Source of the DNA: a bacterium
GTDB taxonomy: Bacteria; Spirochaetota; JAHITG01
Assembly (NCBI GenBank): GCA_028711675.1
Contig: JAQTRT010000025.1
Coordinates: 1 to 17,682 of the forward strand
Direction: 5' to 3'
DNA: 17,682 nucleotides
The notes under the pieces were generated by a model that saw only the letters and a list, made by a program, of their open reading frames with translations, had not been told where the DNA came from and did no database searches. The translations under genes and the position numbers were made by a program. Below, in pieces: positions 7,401 through 16,300 of this stretch; within the stretch, counting starts at the first letter, position 1, and the number at the start of each line of letters is the position of its first letter.

Positions 7401-10400
7401 TCCGATCTTCCGGGTTCCGTATAAATAAATGCCGTACAATCCGTTATCGATGTTATTGCTGATAACAGCCGCGTTCGTGGCGAACTGCAGGTAAAGGCCG
7501 ACATTGCTGTTGGAGAAGATCCTGTTGTTCCTGATGTTAAGGCCATCGCATTCATCACCCGGGGCGGAATACACCACGATGCCGCTGTAGTTGGTGGCCA
7601 CATTGTTGTTCCGGATAAGAGTAAAATCGTTGTTCTGGTAGAGTAAAATACCGTTTGTAGAGCCGGATATGATATAATTATCCGTGATCTCGTTATACCG
7701 GCAGTTGGTCTTTATCACGATGCCGTAACGCATGTTGTCATAGATGTAATTCTTCCGGATCTTGTTGGAATCCGCGTTATTGCCGTCCAGGTAGATCCCG
7801 AGAAGACTGTTTTCATAGACACTGTTCTCCGAGAAGGAATTGCTTACACAGTTCCCGGAAAAGATAAAACCGCAGACCGAATTGCCGAACAGTTTGTTAT
7901 TGGAGAAGACCGTGCTCCGGCTGTTGTCCACGCGGCTGCCGTTCGTGTTCCCGTACAGGGAGTTGTCAATAATATAGTTATGGTCATTGGTCCCGTCCAG
8001 CCTCAATCCCGTGATCTTATTGGAATACATCATGTTGTTCATGAGGTAATTATTCCGGGCCGGTTCATCGTTCCCCCTGAGATACAGGCCGTTCAGGCTG
8101 TTCCTGTAGATGCGGTTGCCCCGTATCCTCGAATCCTGCAGGTTAAGCAGGACCACGGCCTGGCCCTGGATATCATGGAAATCGTTGCTGTAGACCGATA
8201 TATTCCTGTTGTTGTTTGTATTGATCTTAAGAGCCGTGGCACCGGCGCTGCTGATACTGTCATAGACCGTGTTCTTCCGGATCATGCTGTTGCTTGTGCC
8301 GGTCATCAGGATATTCTGGTAATTCCCGCGCAGGACATTGCTGTAAACAACAATATTATCCGATAACACGAATTCCGCGGCGATAAGATCATTGCTGACC
8401 CACAGGTTATGGTTCAGGACCGAGCCCGACGCATTCTTGAAGAAAGCGCCCTGTACGTTATTGGTCACAATAAAACCTTCCAGCTTTAAAGAATAACCAT
8501 TGCTTACGATGATGTTGGTTCCGCCTCCTGATGTAAGCCTGACCGGGCCCAGAACACGGTTGGTCCACCAGTCGAAAGTTCCCAGGACCAGATTGGTGGC
8601 TGTGGTTGTAACAGGCGACAGAACGATCCTTTCATTGTAAGTTCCGCCATAAAGCACTTCCAGGACATTGTTATTGCCTGCATTGGAAACAGCTGACATG
8701 ATGGTCGGATGATACGTATTTTTGGTAATATTCCAGACAATGTTCGAGAGAGTAACGGTTACCCTTATCGTCCGGGAGTACCAGGATTCATTGGTACAGG
8801 AAGAACCGGCCGGCGGTGCCGGATCATCCATGGCCGTGATATGATAATATTGTGTGCCGATGGGCTGGTTAAAATTGGTGATATTGGTCACGGAAACCGA
8901 ACTGATCTGGGTAGAGAAGCTGGCCGGGGATAAATTCGACCACAGGGAGGAGTTGGTGCTCCTGTAAACGCGGTATTTGGTAAAATCGGCGCTGGCCGTG
9001 CTCTGCCATTTCAACACGACATCATTATTATTCACCACGTATCCCGTAGCCCAAGTGATACGCGGCATATACGCCGTGTCGGCGCCAGGCTGGATATTAA
9101 AAGGTCCGAAAAGCCTGTACGGGATTGCGGAAAAGCCGAGACCCTTCAGTTTGGACCGGATCACGCCGGCCCGTGTCGTACCCCACCAGTTATTGGTCAC
9201 ATAGGTGGTCAGGTTGCCTGTGTTTGTGAAGTTCAAAGACTGGTTGCTGTAGATATTGTTGGCCGTAAAATCAGCGCCGATACCGGACACATCGGAATAC
9301 AGGATACCGACAGGATTGGTTGTGATGGTGTTCAGGTTCACTTTCAATCCCGTTCCTTCATCCGCCAGAATGCCGTACTTTTGATTACGCGTGATATAAT
9401 TATTGGAGACCACGGTATTTCTGGACCCGGTGCGGATTCGGATACCGTTGCTGGAACCGCTGATAAAGGGATTGTTGAGGATCCGGTTATTGGTACTCAG
9501 GCTGACGCAGATACCGGAAAGAGTGTTGTTAAAGATCCTGTTGTTGACAAGGACGTTATCGTGAAGATTGCCGTTGGTCAGGAAGAGGCCGTAGTTCCGG
9601 TTGGAATAAACGAGGTTGTCCTTGACCGCATTAAAGCGGGTCTCGCCGGCCCCTGTGGAATGGATTAGCACGAGGCCGGAATTCGTGTTCCGGTAAAAGT
9701 TATTATTGGTGATGACCGCAAAAGAGGATCTGTCGCAGTACAGGCCGTAACCGTTGAGATAAGCCTTGTTAGCCTCGAACCGGTTGTCATCCGCCTGGTC
9801 CAGGTATATTCCCGTCGGATTGGCCCATATGGTATTATTGACGTTGGTGTTCCCAATGCCGCCGGCGGCCATAAAATACAGGCCGTACGATCCGTTGGAA
9901 CAGACGAAGTTGTCCTGGATCCGGTTGTTCTTGGTCTGAAGACCGATCCCTGCGGATGTATTCTGGCGCAATCTGTTGCCGGCCACGGTCTGGCAATCAC
10001 CCTGCAGATCGAGACTGATGCCGGTCACGTTGGCATAACAGTCATTGCTCAGGATGGTATTGTTCAAAACCGCTGCGCCGTTAACCCTGATCCCGCAGAG
10101 GGTATTGGAGAAAATCGAATTCTTACAGATGAGATTTCCCCCGGTATTGTCGTTCAACAAAATACCGGACTCGTTCCCGCGGTAAATGACATTGCCTCTC
10201 ACCACGCTGTTATCGCCGTCATTGAGACGGATGCCGGCATAAAGCGGATTGCCGGTATAGTTCAGGTGTATCCTGTTGCTGATCATGGAGTTCCCGTCCG
10301 CGTCCTCATTATTAACAAAGATGCCGTAATTCTGGTTCGAATAAATATTGTTATAAGCCACGATGTTGGAGCGTGAGCCGTTATCGAGCAGGACTCCGCT

Positions 10401-10853
10401 GTCCGGCCCGCCCTTGATGGTAAATCCGATGACCCTGCATCTCCGGGCCAGGCTGAACCCGACCACGGGGCTGGCTGCGGAAGATGCGATGATGGTATTG
10501 GTATTGACACCCTGATTGGTGAAGGAAACAGCCTGGAGCACCAGGTTGGTCTTTCCGGATATGGTCACGTTCTCATAGAAAGTATGGGGATAGACATTGA
10601 TGACATTATTGTTCGACGCCGCGGTTAAAGCTTCCGTTATGGTATTATACCATACGTTCCGTGTAATATTATGCACATAGGAATCGATGGAAAGAGAGAA
10701 CCATATATTCTGCTCGGGTTTTGCCTGCAGGGTTATTGAAGAAGCACAAAACAACAGAATATAAATTATACATTTTAATGATTTTACAAGCATTTTTATA
10801 CAAGCATGCAATAATTTAACGGGACCACCTGGTATTAAATTAAATCGTATCAT
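4413..10853 (-). CDS. Giant secreted double beta-helix protein with FN3-like domains and a FlgD-like C-terminus
   Basis: The protein has 2146 residues. A signal peptide is at about 21-44 (MLVKSLKCIIYILLFCASS...QA-KP); the Met at 21 (position 10793) may be the true start, as neither ATG has a clear SD. Order: helix-entry segment NITRNVWYNTITEA (63-76); first right-handed beta-helix to about 554; NNWWGTT (554-560), PYRLFG and IQPGADT linker; FN3-like sandwich to about 696; second entry (NITKNTYHPTIMSA) and helix to about 1340; NWFGTT (1341-1346), PYRLFG, DIAPNAD; second FN3-like domain to about 1475; a long beta-rich region; an Asp-rich motif DTDNNGKVDNTD (1976-1987) of calcium-binding type; and a FlgD/T9SS-like terminal domain (YPNPAN, about 2047, then IKIYTITGELVRNL and VVWDGKNDMG). 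The helices show PbH1/NosD-type turns (GIYL, N-x-I-x-x-N). It is probably exported to the cell surface. Substrate or partner is unknown; beta-helices of this kind include polysaccharide lyases and adhesins. Confidence 0.9.
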   Translation of the reverse strand: MIRFNLIPGGPVKLLHACIKMLVKSLKCIIYILLFCASSITLQAKPEQNIWFSLSIDSYVHNITRNVWYNTITEALTAASNNNVINVYPHTFYENVTISGKTNLVLQAVSFTNQGVNTNTIIASSAASPVVGFSLARRCRVIGFTIKGGPDSGVLLDNGSRSNIVAYNNIYSNQNYGIFVNNEDADGNSMISNRIHLNYTGNPLYAGIRLNDGDNSVVRGNVIYRGNESGILLNDNTGGNLICKNSIFSNTLCGIRVNGAAVLNNTILSNDCYANVTGISLDLQGDCQTVAGNRLRQNTSAGIGLQTKNNRIQDNFVCSNGSYGLYFMAAGGIGNTNVNNTIWANPTGIYLDQADDNRFEANKAYLNGYGLYCDRSSFAVITNNNFYRNTNSGLVLIHSTGAGETRFNAVKDNLVYSNRNYGLFLTNGNLHDNVLVNNRIFNNTLSGICVSLSTNNRILNNPFISGSSNGIRIRTGSRNTVVSNNYITRNQKYGILADEGTGLKVNLNTITTNPVGILYSDVSGIGADFTANNIYSNQSLNFTNTGNLTTYVTNNWWGTTRAGVIRSKLKGLGFSAIPYRLFGPFNIQPGADTAYMPRITWATGYVVNNNDVVLKWQSTASADFTKYRVYRSTNSSLWSNLSPASFSTQISSVSVTNITNFNQPIGTQYYHITAMDDPAPPAGSSCTNESWYSRTIRVTVTLSNIVWNITKNTYHPTIMSAVSNAGNNNVLEVLYGGTYNERIVLSPVTTTATNLVLGTFDWWTNRVLGPVRLTSGGGTNIIVSNGYSLKLEGFIVTNNVQGAFFKNASGSVLNHNLWVSNDLIAAEFVLSDNIVVYSNVLRGNYQNILMTGTSNSMIRKNTVYDSISSAGATALKINTNNNRNISVYSNDFHDIQGQAVVLLNLQDSRIRGNRIYRNSLNGLYLRGNDEPARNNYLMNNMMYSNKITGLRLDGTNDHNYIIDNSLYGNTNGSRVDNSRSTVFSNNKLFGNSVCGFIFSGNCVSNSFSENSVYENSLLGIYLDGNNADSNKIRKNYIYDNMRYGIVIKTNCRYNEITDNYIISGSTNGILLYQNNDFTLIRNNNVATNYSGIVVYSAPGDECDGLNIRNNRIFSNSNVGLYLQFATNAAVISNNIDNGLYGIYLYGTRKIGMAGNRITTQLSNAAVLDNSYAASLVDCRLDGNNTGIRLVLTTNVYIAGNTFTNNGNAVLLTEWSRSNTFTNNNILNNNTGLYLFYAQDNLVLNNRFKYNLQGLQFENGSGMTFGNTVSFNRIVHNTNGILFHDNSMNYISANTVSSNLNGLVVTHPGGVVTVLHKNNLCFNTRFNITNMGTLTANTTLSNWFGTTIVSNIRKKIVTTSGPVFFLPYRLFGEFDIAPNADIDGPPVVTGLTAKVTNGNQVALNWNSSSGASRYFIYRTEETGYSNLSRSSVIGVTAATDFLDTTSGGYDNYYVTALDASSPYTNESWYSTNRSVLITGLVLASNTHSGLAWNNAWLKHAAQTNRELAGIRVDAYTFTNINLSRISLFLEYTNLAVDTNFTGLILYCDHGLTGTLDAADRAVATNSTPLSGWIMFSNLSGLNIPKNTSSNYLITFTHKYMTNSQGLKTLLSNSFSVKYIVAGSSVTNFALGNGYGRTKMVHEPVAYFVISHKTNYYTGEWGEVIVQAFATNDSIPYPLIDQYGGIISIGVSGTGASIDWTNRSGLGVLTTNANGTAQYNFSYADAGVVTLFIRDNTAETVNVSVEENGIYDLNTEGPVYFMPGNPYILSMNVVQNSYDTVSELNNLQIIFAQVLVPDSVASNITFYDSDNNPLAITLSYATNTNGGIIRTAVTVNPGLSQSEILKQYWIEINTNIRATNGFKLVDNPFMAQFAVPYYSLYTTLIDDTVGGQVTTPDNTGILVIDPAVLPDDAYVRFQTTSPSASAAISAANSKVENNRYLRIISGYNTYKEILAHNRNLTGISALLKNARIYISYPDTDNNGKVDNTDIDESKLRLYYLDETRTEWLLVEDSLVDTANNRVVGDIGHFSIYGLMGDYQAKTFEESFLTYPNPANVKDYTVKIKFYMEKTARMNIKIYTITGELVRNLVKDVVFQGGVLYEGSRAVVWDGKNDMGVNVVNSVYLLKVKGEYTDGSGTFSKTWKQGIMK

Positions 10854-10976
10854 CTTAAAACCGCATAAAATCCATACACTTTTTTATGCTTCCTCGGTTC
10901 ATTCCCTGTTCTATATCATAAATATGCATAAAATATGCCAAAAAAGAACAATTTTTACATTTTCAATCAATCCATT

Positions 10977-10999
10977 CTATTTCATATTATAAACCTCCC
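10977..10999 (-). promoter_or_regulatory. SD-led two-codon ORF overlapping a TATAAT box, upstream of the 2146-residue gene
   Basis: The minus strand reads GGGAGGTTTATAATATGAAATAG. GGGAGG (10994-10999) is a near-ideal Shine-Dalgarno 9 bases before ATG-AAA-TAG, a Met-Lys-stop ORF. TATAAT (10986-10991) inside it is a perfect -10 hexamer, but the -35 position at 17 bases (TATTAA) is poor; TTGAAA lies 23 bases upstream. Either reading could be right: a promoter with a leader of roughly 120 bases, or a start-stop leader ORF. The remaining stretch to the gene start (10854-10976) is A/T-rich and shows nothing else I can name. Confidence 0.35.
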
Positions 11000-11050
11000 G
11001 CATATATTTTAATATTTCAAATAATTACACACAGAGTAGAAAGTTATAAA

Positions 11051-11128
11051 TAAATGCAGTGCAGGGATCGCACGGCCGGCTCCTTTCAGCCGGGATACAA
11101 TCCGAACCAATCCCTTGCACTACATTTA
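11051..11128 (-). other. Strong stem-loop element between two beta-helix genes (candidate structured RNA or palindromic repeat)
   Basis: An outer stem of about 18 bp joins 11051-11068 to 11110-11128 with one bulged base and one G-T pair (core AGTGCA-A-GGGAT against ATCCC-TGCACT on the minus strand). Inside are a 6-bp hairpin CCGGCT-GAAAGG-AGCCGG (11076-11093) and a possible small GGAT/ATCC hairpin (11093-11103), giving a three-way-junction shape. A second ATCCC within the interior could compete for the same GGGAT strand. It is GC-rich in an A/T-rich gap of 366 bases. It lies about 90 bases after the 657-residue gene and about 200 bases before the 2146-residue gene. I compared it by eye with common riboswitches and ribozymes and found no match. 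Strand is assigned from the neighbours only. Confidence 0.55.
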
Positions 11129-11219
11129 CGTTTCTATCTACTCATCCGTTCAATAGGCATGAAAAAACAACAACACTGTCCTTTTCACACCTTCTTATCT
11201 TATACAAGACATCCATTCA

Positions 11220-13193
11220 TCATGGTTTTATAGCCTGGACACGGATCCGGCTCCGATAAGGTCCAAGGCTGGAGCTCGAGGACGGTGTTATGACTCTTGT
11301 ATAGAGATAAATCTTTTTCTGTATGGGCAACGTTGTGTACAGAACGAAATTCTGAGTTTGATTGTCAACAGTGAACCAGCTTGTCGGTGTTGCATTGGTC
11401 GTGACCATACAATCCACGCGGACCCTGTTAAATCCTGTCGTGTTGGTCACATCCCACACATAAGATCCCGACTGATTGGTGAAATCATTCAATTGACCGA
11501 TAACCTGACACGGTAATGATCCGATATTGGACACAAAAGAGATATTTGTGGGGGACATGGCGTTAAAGGCTAAACTGCTATAGCTTAAATTGGTATTTGT
11601 CGCTATAATAGAATAGGTTCCCACCACAGCTGCTGCCTGGTAGGAATACCAGGCTTCATTGGTGTATGTCAGGGCATCATCAAGAGAGGTTACGCAATAA
11701 TAGTATTTTCCTGCTTTTGGCACACCGGTATCAACATAATTTGTAACATTCTGATCATTTGTCTGCCAGATTCTCTGAGCCTGCGATAGATTGGTATAAC
11801 CTCCGTTTGTTGAACGGTAAACGAAATACCGCGTAAAACCTGAAACACTGGCCGGTTTTAACCACTTCAGTGTCGCGGCGCTCACACTGGAAATGGCGGT
11901 CATCCAGGTTATCGAAGGTAATCGTACAGTATCAGCACCGGGGGTTATATCAAACCGGCCGAACAACCGGTAAGGCGTGAAATTGGAATAACCTGAATAA
12001 TTGGAAATCATACTTCCGATAGACGACGCGATCGTTGATCCAAACCAATCATTGGTTATTTTAACAGGCTGGTACAGGACCATGTTCCACTGGGAATTAC
12101 TCATGATATTGTTTTTTTCCATGCTCATGGTACCGGCCATGAAACGGATACCGCTGGAACTTCCCCGGATGGTATTCAGCCGGTTCTCGATCCCCACGCA
12201 AGCTACCTGGATATCGATACCGGTCTGTGTATTCGATTTGATCATATTATTTTCCAGGACAACATTGGTCGAAGCTTCATACCGGAAAAGAACACCGCTC
12301 TGGGAATTGTAAGCTATAATATTATTGACGACCCGGTTGGGCCTGGCTGCTTCAAACATCACGCCTACCGAGTTTCTATTCATAATATTATTTGTCACAA
12401 CGTTATTTCTGATATTTCCCCTGTAATTGGTGGTACCGATGGATATAGCGATTGAATTGGATATTATTGTATTGGCCTGTATGTAGTTATTTTGAGGACC
12501 GCCCCACATTCCAATACCGGTATTATGATTATTGGCGATACGGGAATTATTCAGGACTCTGTTTCCATTCCCGTTAAGTATGGCAATACCGGCATAAGGA
12601 CCATTCATTTTAGCGGCGTTCCTGGAAATGATATTGTCTTGAATGGTATTGCTATTGGCATTCCACATACAAATACCGCATCCCTGGTTGGTAAAGATGT
12701 TATTACTTGCCATAATAACACGCTTCGAATTGGTACCCAGCTTGATACCATGATCATTATTCGAAGCTATATAATTAAAGACAAGTGAAGCAGAAGTGGT
12801 ATTGGCCAGATAAATACCGTTGCTGACGGCATTTTTGATCTTAAATCCGCCAAATTGGATATGGCTTGAATTGGTGATCGTTACCGCATTGGCAAAAGTC
12901 GCTCCATCAATAACGACATCATTGATCGGACTGGTCATATTCGCCACAACAAGGTTGGTAAACCCTGAAATAACGACAGCTTCATTATACGTTCCCCGAT
13001 AAACCTCAATAGTATTGTTATTGGAAGCTTCCGCAAGAGCAGCGGTTATCGTCGGATACCAGATATTTTTTGTAACATTATGAACGTTGGTTCTTAATGA
13101 TACAGATATATGGATATCCTGATAGGGCTTTGCGTCCATATGAGACGCAAAACCTATCAGGAAAACAAGAAAGATTTTAAAAAAATGTTTCAT
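11220..13193 (-). CDS. Secreted right-handed beta-helix protein with FN3-like domain, 657 residues
   Basis: A strong Shine-Dalgarno (GAGGAGGT, 4 bases before ATG) fixes the start. The signal peptide is MKHFFKIFLVFLIGFASHMDA, cleaved before KPYQ, parallel to the A-KP junction in the 2146-residue paralogue. The entry segment NVTKNIWYPTITAALAEASNNN (given here as NVTKNIWYPTITAA then ASNNN, about 38-59) leads into a beta-helix to about 380 with turns of the type N-x-I-x-S-N and GI-x-x. Then come NDWFGST (381-387), PYRLFG, DITPGADT, an FN3-like sandwich ending near TNEAWYS (about 512), and a terminal beta domain of about 140 residues ending YRSRIRVQAIKP. The terminal domain and linker match those of the neighbouring gene at 13382-17682. 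Base composition is lower in GC than in both flanking paralogues. Function is unknown; it is expected to be secreted or surface bound. Alternatives include a polysaccharide lyase or adhesin. Confidence 0.92.
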   Translation of the reverse strand: MKHFFKIFLVFLIGFASHMDAKPYQDIHISVSLRTNVHNVTKNIWYPTITAALAEASNNNTIEVYRGTYNEAVVISGFTNLVVANMTSPINDVVIDGATFANAVTITNSSHIQFGGFKIKNAVSNGIYLANTTSASLVFNYIASNNDHGIKLGTNSKRVIMASNNIFTNQGCGICMWNANSNTIQDNIISRNAAKMNGPYAGIAILNGNGNRVLNNSRIANNHNTGIGMWGGPQNNYIQANTIISNSIAISIGTTNYRGNIRNNVVTNNIMNRNSVGVMFEAARPNRVVNNIIAYNSQSGVLFRYEASTNVVLENNMIKSNTQTGIDIQVACVGIENRLNTIRGSSSGIRFMAGTMSMEKNNIMSNSQWNMVLYQPVKITNDWFGSTIASSIGSMISNYSGYSNFTPYRLFGRFDITPGADTVRLPSITWMTAISSVSAATLKWLKPASVSGFTRYFVYRSTNGGYTNLSQAQRIWQTNDQNVTNYVDTGVPKAGKYYYCVTSLDDALTYTNEAWYSYQAAAVVGTYSIIATNTNLSYSSLAFNAMSPTNISFVSNIGSLPCQVIGQLNDFTNQSGSYVWDVTNTTGFNRVRVDCMVTTNATPTSWFTVDNQTQNFVLYTTLPIQKKIYLYTRVITPSSSSSLGPYRSRIRVQAIKP

Positions 13194-13229
13194 GGAACCT
13201 CCTCTTTTTATATGTTTATTTATTTTAAC

Positions 13230-13244
13230 CAGCTGAATCAGCTG
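13230..13244 (-). other. Short hairpin in the leader of the 657-residue gene
   Basis: CAGCTG-ATT-CAGCTG forms a perfect 6-bp stem with a 3-base loop, about 27 bases before the gene's Shine-Dalgarno. No T run follows, so it is not an obvious terminator. It may shape the mRNA leader, or be chance. Confidence 0.3.
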
Positions 13245-13255
13245 CTGATCATTTA

Positions 13256-13357
13256 TTACCCCGAGTTAATAATAAAGCTGTTTTTTAAATACAATTTGAT
13301 CTTACCCGCATAAAAAACCAGGATCTTGATCCACACTATTAGTAATATTTTTTTCAT
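13256..13357 (-). CDS. Possible 33-residue hydrophobic peptide or decayed signal-peptide start
   Basis: The minus strand has GGGAG 7 bases before ATG, then 33 codons: MKKILLIVWIKILVFYAGKI, then KLYLKNSFIINSG, then TAA. The first 18 residues look like a signal peptide or a single membrane span with a positively charged start. It sits 24 bases after the stop of the large upstream beta-helix gene and about 60 bases before the 657-residue gene. Two readings are possible: a small membrane peptide (type I toxin-like in size only), or the broken front end of another beta-helix gene whose body was lost by deletion. The sequence does not decide; the short length keeps confidence low. Confidence 0.3.
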   Translation of the reverse strand: MKKILLIVWIKILVFYAGKIKLYLKNSFIINSG

Positions 13358-13381
13358 GCTCTGCTCCCGTTTTATAAATTT

Positions 13382-16300
13382 TCATGGGGCCCGGGCCCTT
13401 ATTCTCAATCGTGACCGATATTGTCCCATCCCTGATGAAGACGCCGGGGTATGGATACGGATATAAAGGTATAATTTTTCCCGGACAGCCAGACCGGAAT
13501 GAATGATGAATTCCTGCTCCTGATTCTCAACCGCGGTCCAGGAAGGACTGCTGATGTTGGTCGTGTATTCGACTGTGACCCTGTTGAATCCGCTGCTGTT
13601 AGTGACGTCCCACACGTTGGGGGCGTTGGTGAAATCGTCCGCCTGCCCCGTGATTCTGCAGGAGAGCGAACCGTCATTGGAAACGAAACAGATATTGGTG
13701 AGGGAATACGTGTCCAGCGGCATCGAATAATTCAGGTTCGTGTTCGTGGCCACGACGGAATACAACCCGACGGCACAGGCCGACTGGACGGAGTACCAGG
13801 ATTCATTGGTATAGGTCAGGGCACCATCCAGGGACGTGACGTGATAGTAATAATTGGACCCGGGAGACCCCGTGCTGTCTATGAAATTAGTCGTATTCAC
13901 GTCCGCGAACTGGGTGATGACAGAAGCCAGGTTCAGGTTCGTCGTCCCTTCGGTCGTGGAACGGTACACGAAATACCTGATAAAGTCCGAAGTATCAGCC
14001 GGCTTGTTCCAGATCAAAGTGGCTGACGTGACGCCCGACAGGGCAGTCATCCATGAAACCGACGGCAGCCTTTCGGTATCCGCTCCCGGCGTGATGTCGA
14101 ATCGCCCGAACAGCCGGTACGGCGTGAAATTGGAATACCCGCCGTTATTGGCTACTTTACTCATGATGGACGAAGCTACTGTTGTCCCGAACCAGTTGTT
14201 CGTGATCTTCACGAACGCGCCGGAATTATTGGTGAATGCCCGGACCGAATTGTTCTGCAGGTTGTTCTTTGTGAACACGCCCAGGGTGCCTGAAGCGAAC
14301 GTGACCGCCCTGCTGTTGTTCGTGATGCTGTTGAAGGAAACGGTGTTGTTTATAGAATTGTCATAATAAATTCCTGAAGGATTGCCGAGTACATTATTTC
14401 CGGTCAGGGTATTGTTTGTTGCACCGAAGAGATAAATGCCATGGAGCTGGTTGTTATAGACCTGGTTCCCTATGACCTGCTCTTTATTGCCTGCCAGCCA
14501 GATTCCATAGTCCTGGTTCGCTCCCCAGACCAGGTTTGTGCAGATATAATTGTTCGTGGCTGATGAAAGATTGACCGAGATGCCCTTGAAATCGTTGGAA
14601 TAGATCGAGTTCCCTGTAACGGTGTTATGATAAGCATCTTCGTTTAGATCGATGCCCGTAAACTGATGGTTGCGGATCAGGTTGGACCTGATGACGGTAT
14701 TATTGACCTGCCAGCCTATCACGATACCTGTGTTCTGTATGTCGCTCCAGATGTAGTTCGTCAGGATATAATTGTAGCAGCCTGATACGGCAAAGATCGT
14801 GACGCCGGCGCCATCATTGGAATACACGGAATTATGGCTCAGGTAATTCGAATTAGGCGTTGTTCCGCCGATTGTGATGCCTTCGTTGTTATTATGGACA
14901 TTATTATACCTTACGACGCTGCTGTCCGCATCCCAAATATAGATGCCCTGAGCCTGAGTCTGACCCCAGACATTATTCGAGAATACGACAGTATTGTCTG
15001 CTGTATCCGAATTGATGAAGATACCGTTCGTACCATTCTGATAGATCCGGTTGTTGAGGAAGCTGTTGGACTGGGCCTCCCCGACCAGGTAAACACCATA
15101 ACGGCTGTTCGCGTAAATCCGGTTATTATACACAACGGTTCCGGCTGCATTAGTGATCCAGATCCCGTATCTTTGGCTCAGGCCAAACAACATATTTGAC
15201 CGAATGACATTTTTTTGCACTATATTACCATTAAGATATATACCGGCTACGTTATTGGAATAAATCTGATTGGCCGCAATGTAATTATTCGTCACCATAC
15301 CGTTAAGGTAGATACCACAGGTGGTATTCCTGAATATCCTGTTATTATTGGTAATATAGTTCTTTGACCCGCCCCTTAAATAAATCCCGTACGGCAGGCC
15401 ATAAATGGCATTTCGTGCCACAGAATTATATTTCACGCCGCTCACGTCCATCTGAATCCCGTACACACCGGTAGCCGAATAATAGATCTGGTTCGAGGAG
15501 ATCACATTCGACCGGGACGATCCTGTCAGCATGATGCCATAGGGAGCATTATCATATATCTTATTGGCGTTCCTGATATAGTTCCCCGAAGCATTGGTAA
15601 GCAGGATTCCCCTGAATTGATTCTGTCCGTAGATCACGTTATTCGAAATAACGTTATAAGATACCGTGCTGCCCTTAAAAATGATACCGGCCGAGGAGTT
15701 TGAATAGATCTGGTTGCCGCTGATGACATTGGTCTGGGCCGTGTTCGAAAACGAGATGCCGCATATTTTATTTCTGTAGATCCTATTGCCGTCGATGACG
15801 TTCCTGTCCGGATCGGCAAGATAGATGCCGTAGTTCTGGTTTGAACCGAAAATACTGTTGCCAAGGATGACGTTCTCATCCGAGTTATCCGAGCCGCCGT
15901 ATATCCCGCCGGTCTCATTGGAATAGATCAAAGAGTTGGCGATGGTGCTGCCGTGCACGTTATTTTCAAAATAGATCCCCCAGGTCTGGTTCTGCCAGAT
16001 CCTGTTGGACCGGACGGTCGTATAATCCGGCCCGTAGAGATAGATGCCGTGGGACTGGTTACGCCAGATATAATTGGTCATCAGCGAATTGTTATCCGCA
16101 TCAATGTCCGCGATCCAGATACCGAATGAGTAATTGGAATAAACGGAGTTGTGCGAAAAATAATTTCCGGTAGCGGTAAGCGCCGCATAAATACCGTAAT
16201 TGCCGTGGTTACGGAACACGTTCCTGCCTATGACGTTATTGTCTCCGTACCAGAGATAGAGACCGTAAGTCTGGTCCGGTCCCCAGGCCTGGTTGCTCAT

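Noticed and set aside
11051..11128. tRNA, hammerhead ribozyme, c-di-GMP, guanidine or fluoride riboswitch
   Set aside because: The GGTTCGGAT string resembles a T-loop but no cloverleaf forms; the hammerhead CUGANGA core and the conserved riboswitch motifs I know are absent on both strands.
11059..11259. Plus-strand ORF of 66 codons across the stem-loop element
   Set aside because: It reads through a palindrome and into the antisense of a real gene; no protein-like features.
13499..14366. Plus-strand ORFs of 175 and 170 codons opposite the edge gene
   Set aside because: They arise from the repetitive codon pattern of the beta-helix and FN3-like coding strand; no family signature or SD support.
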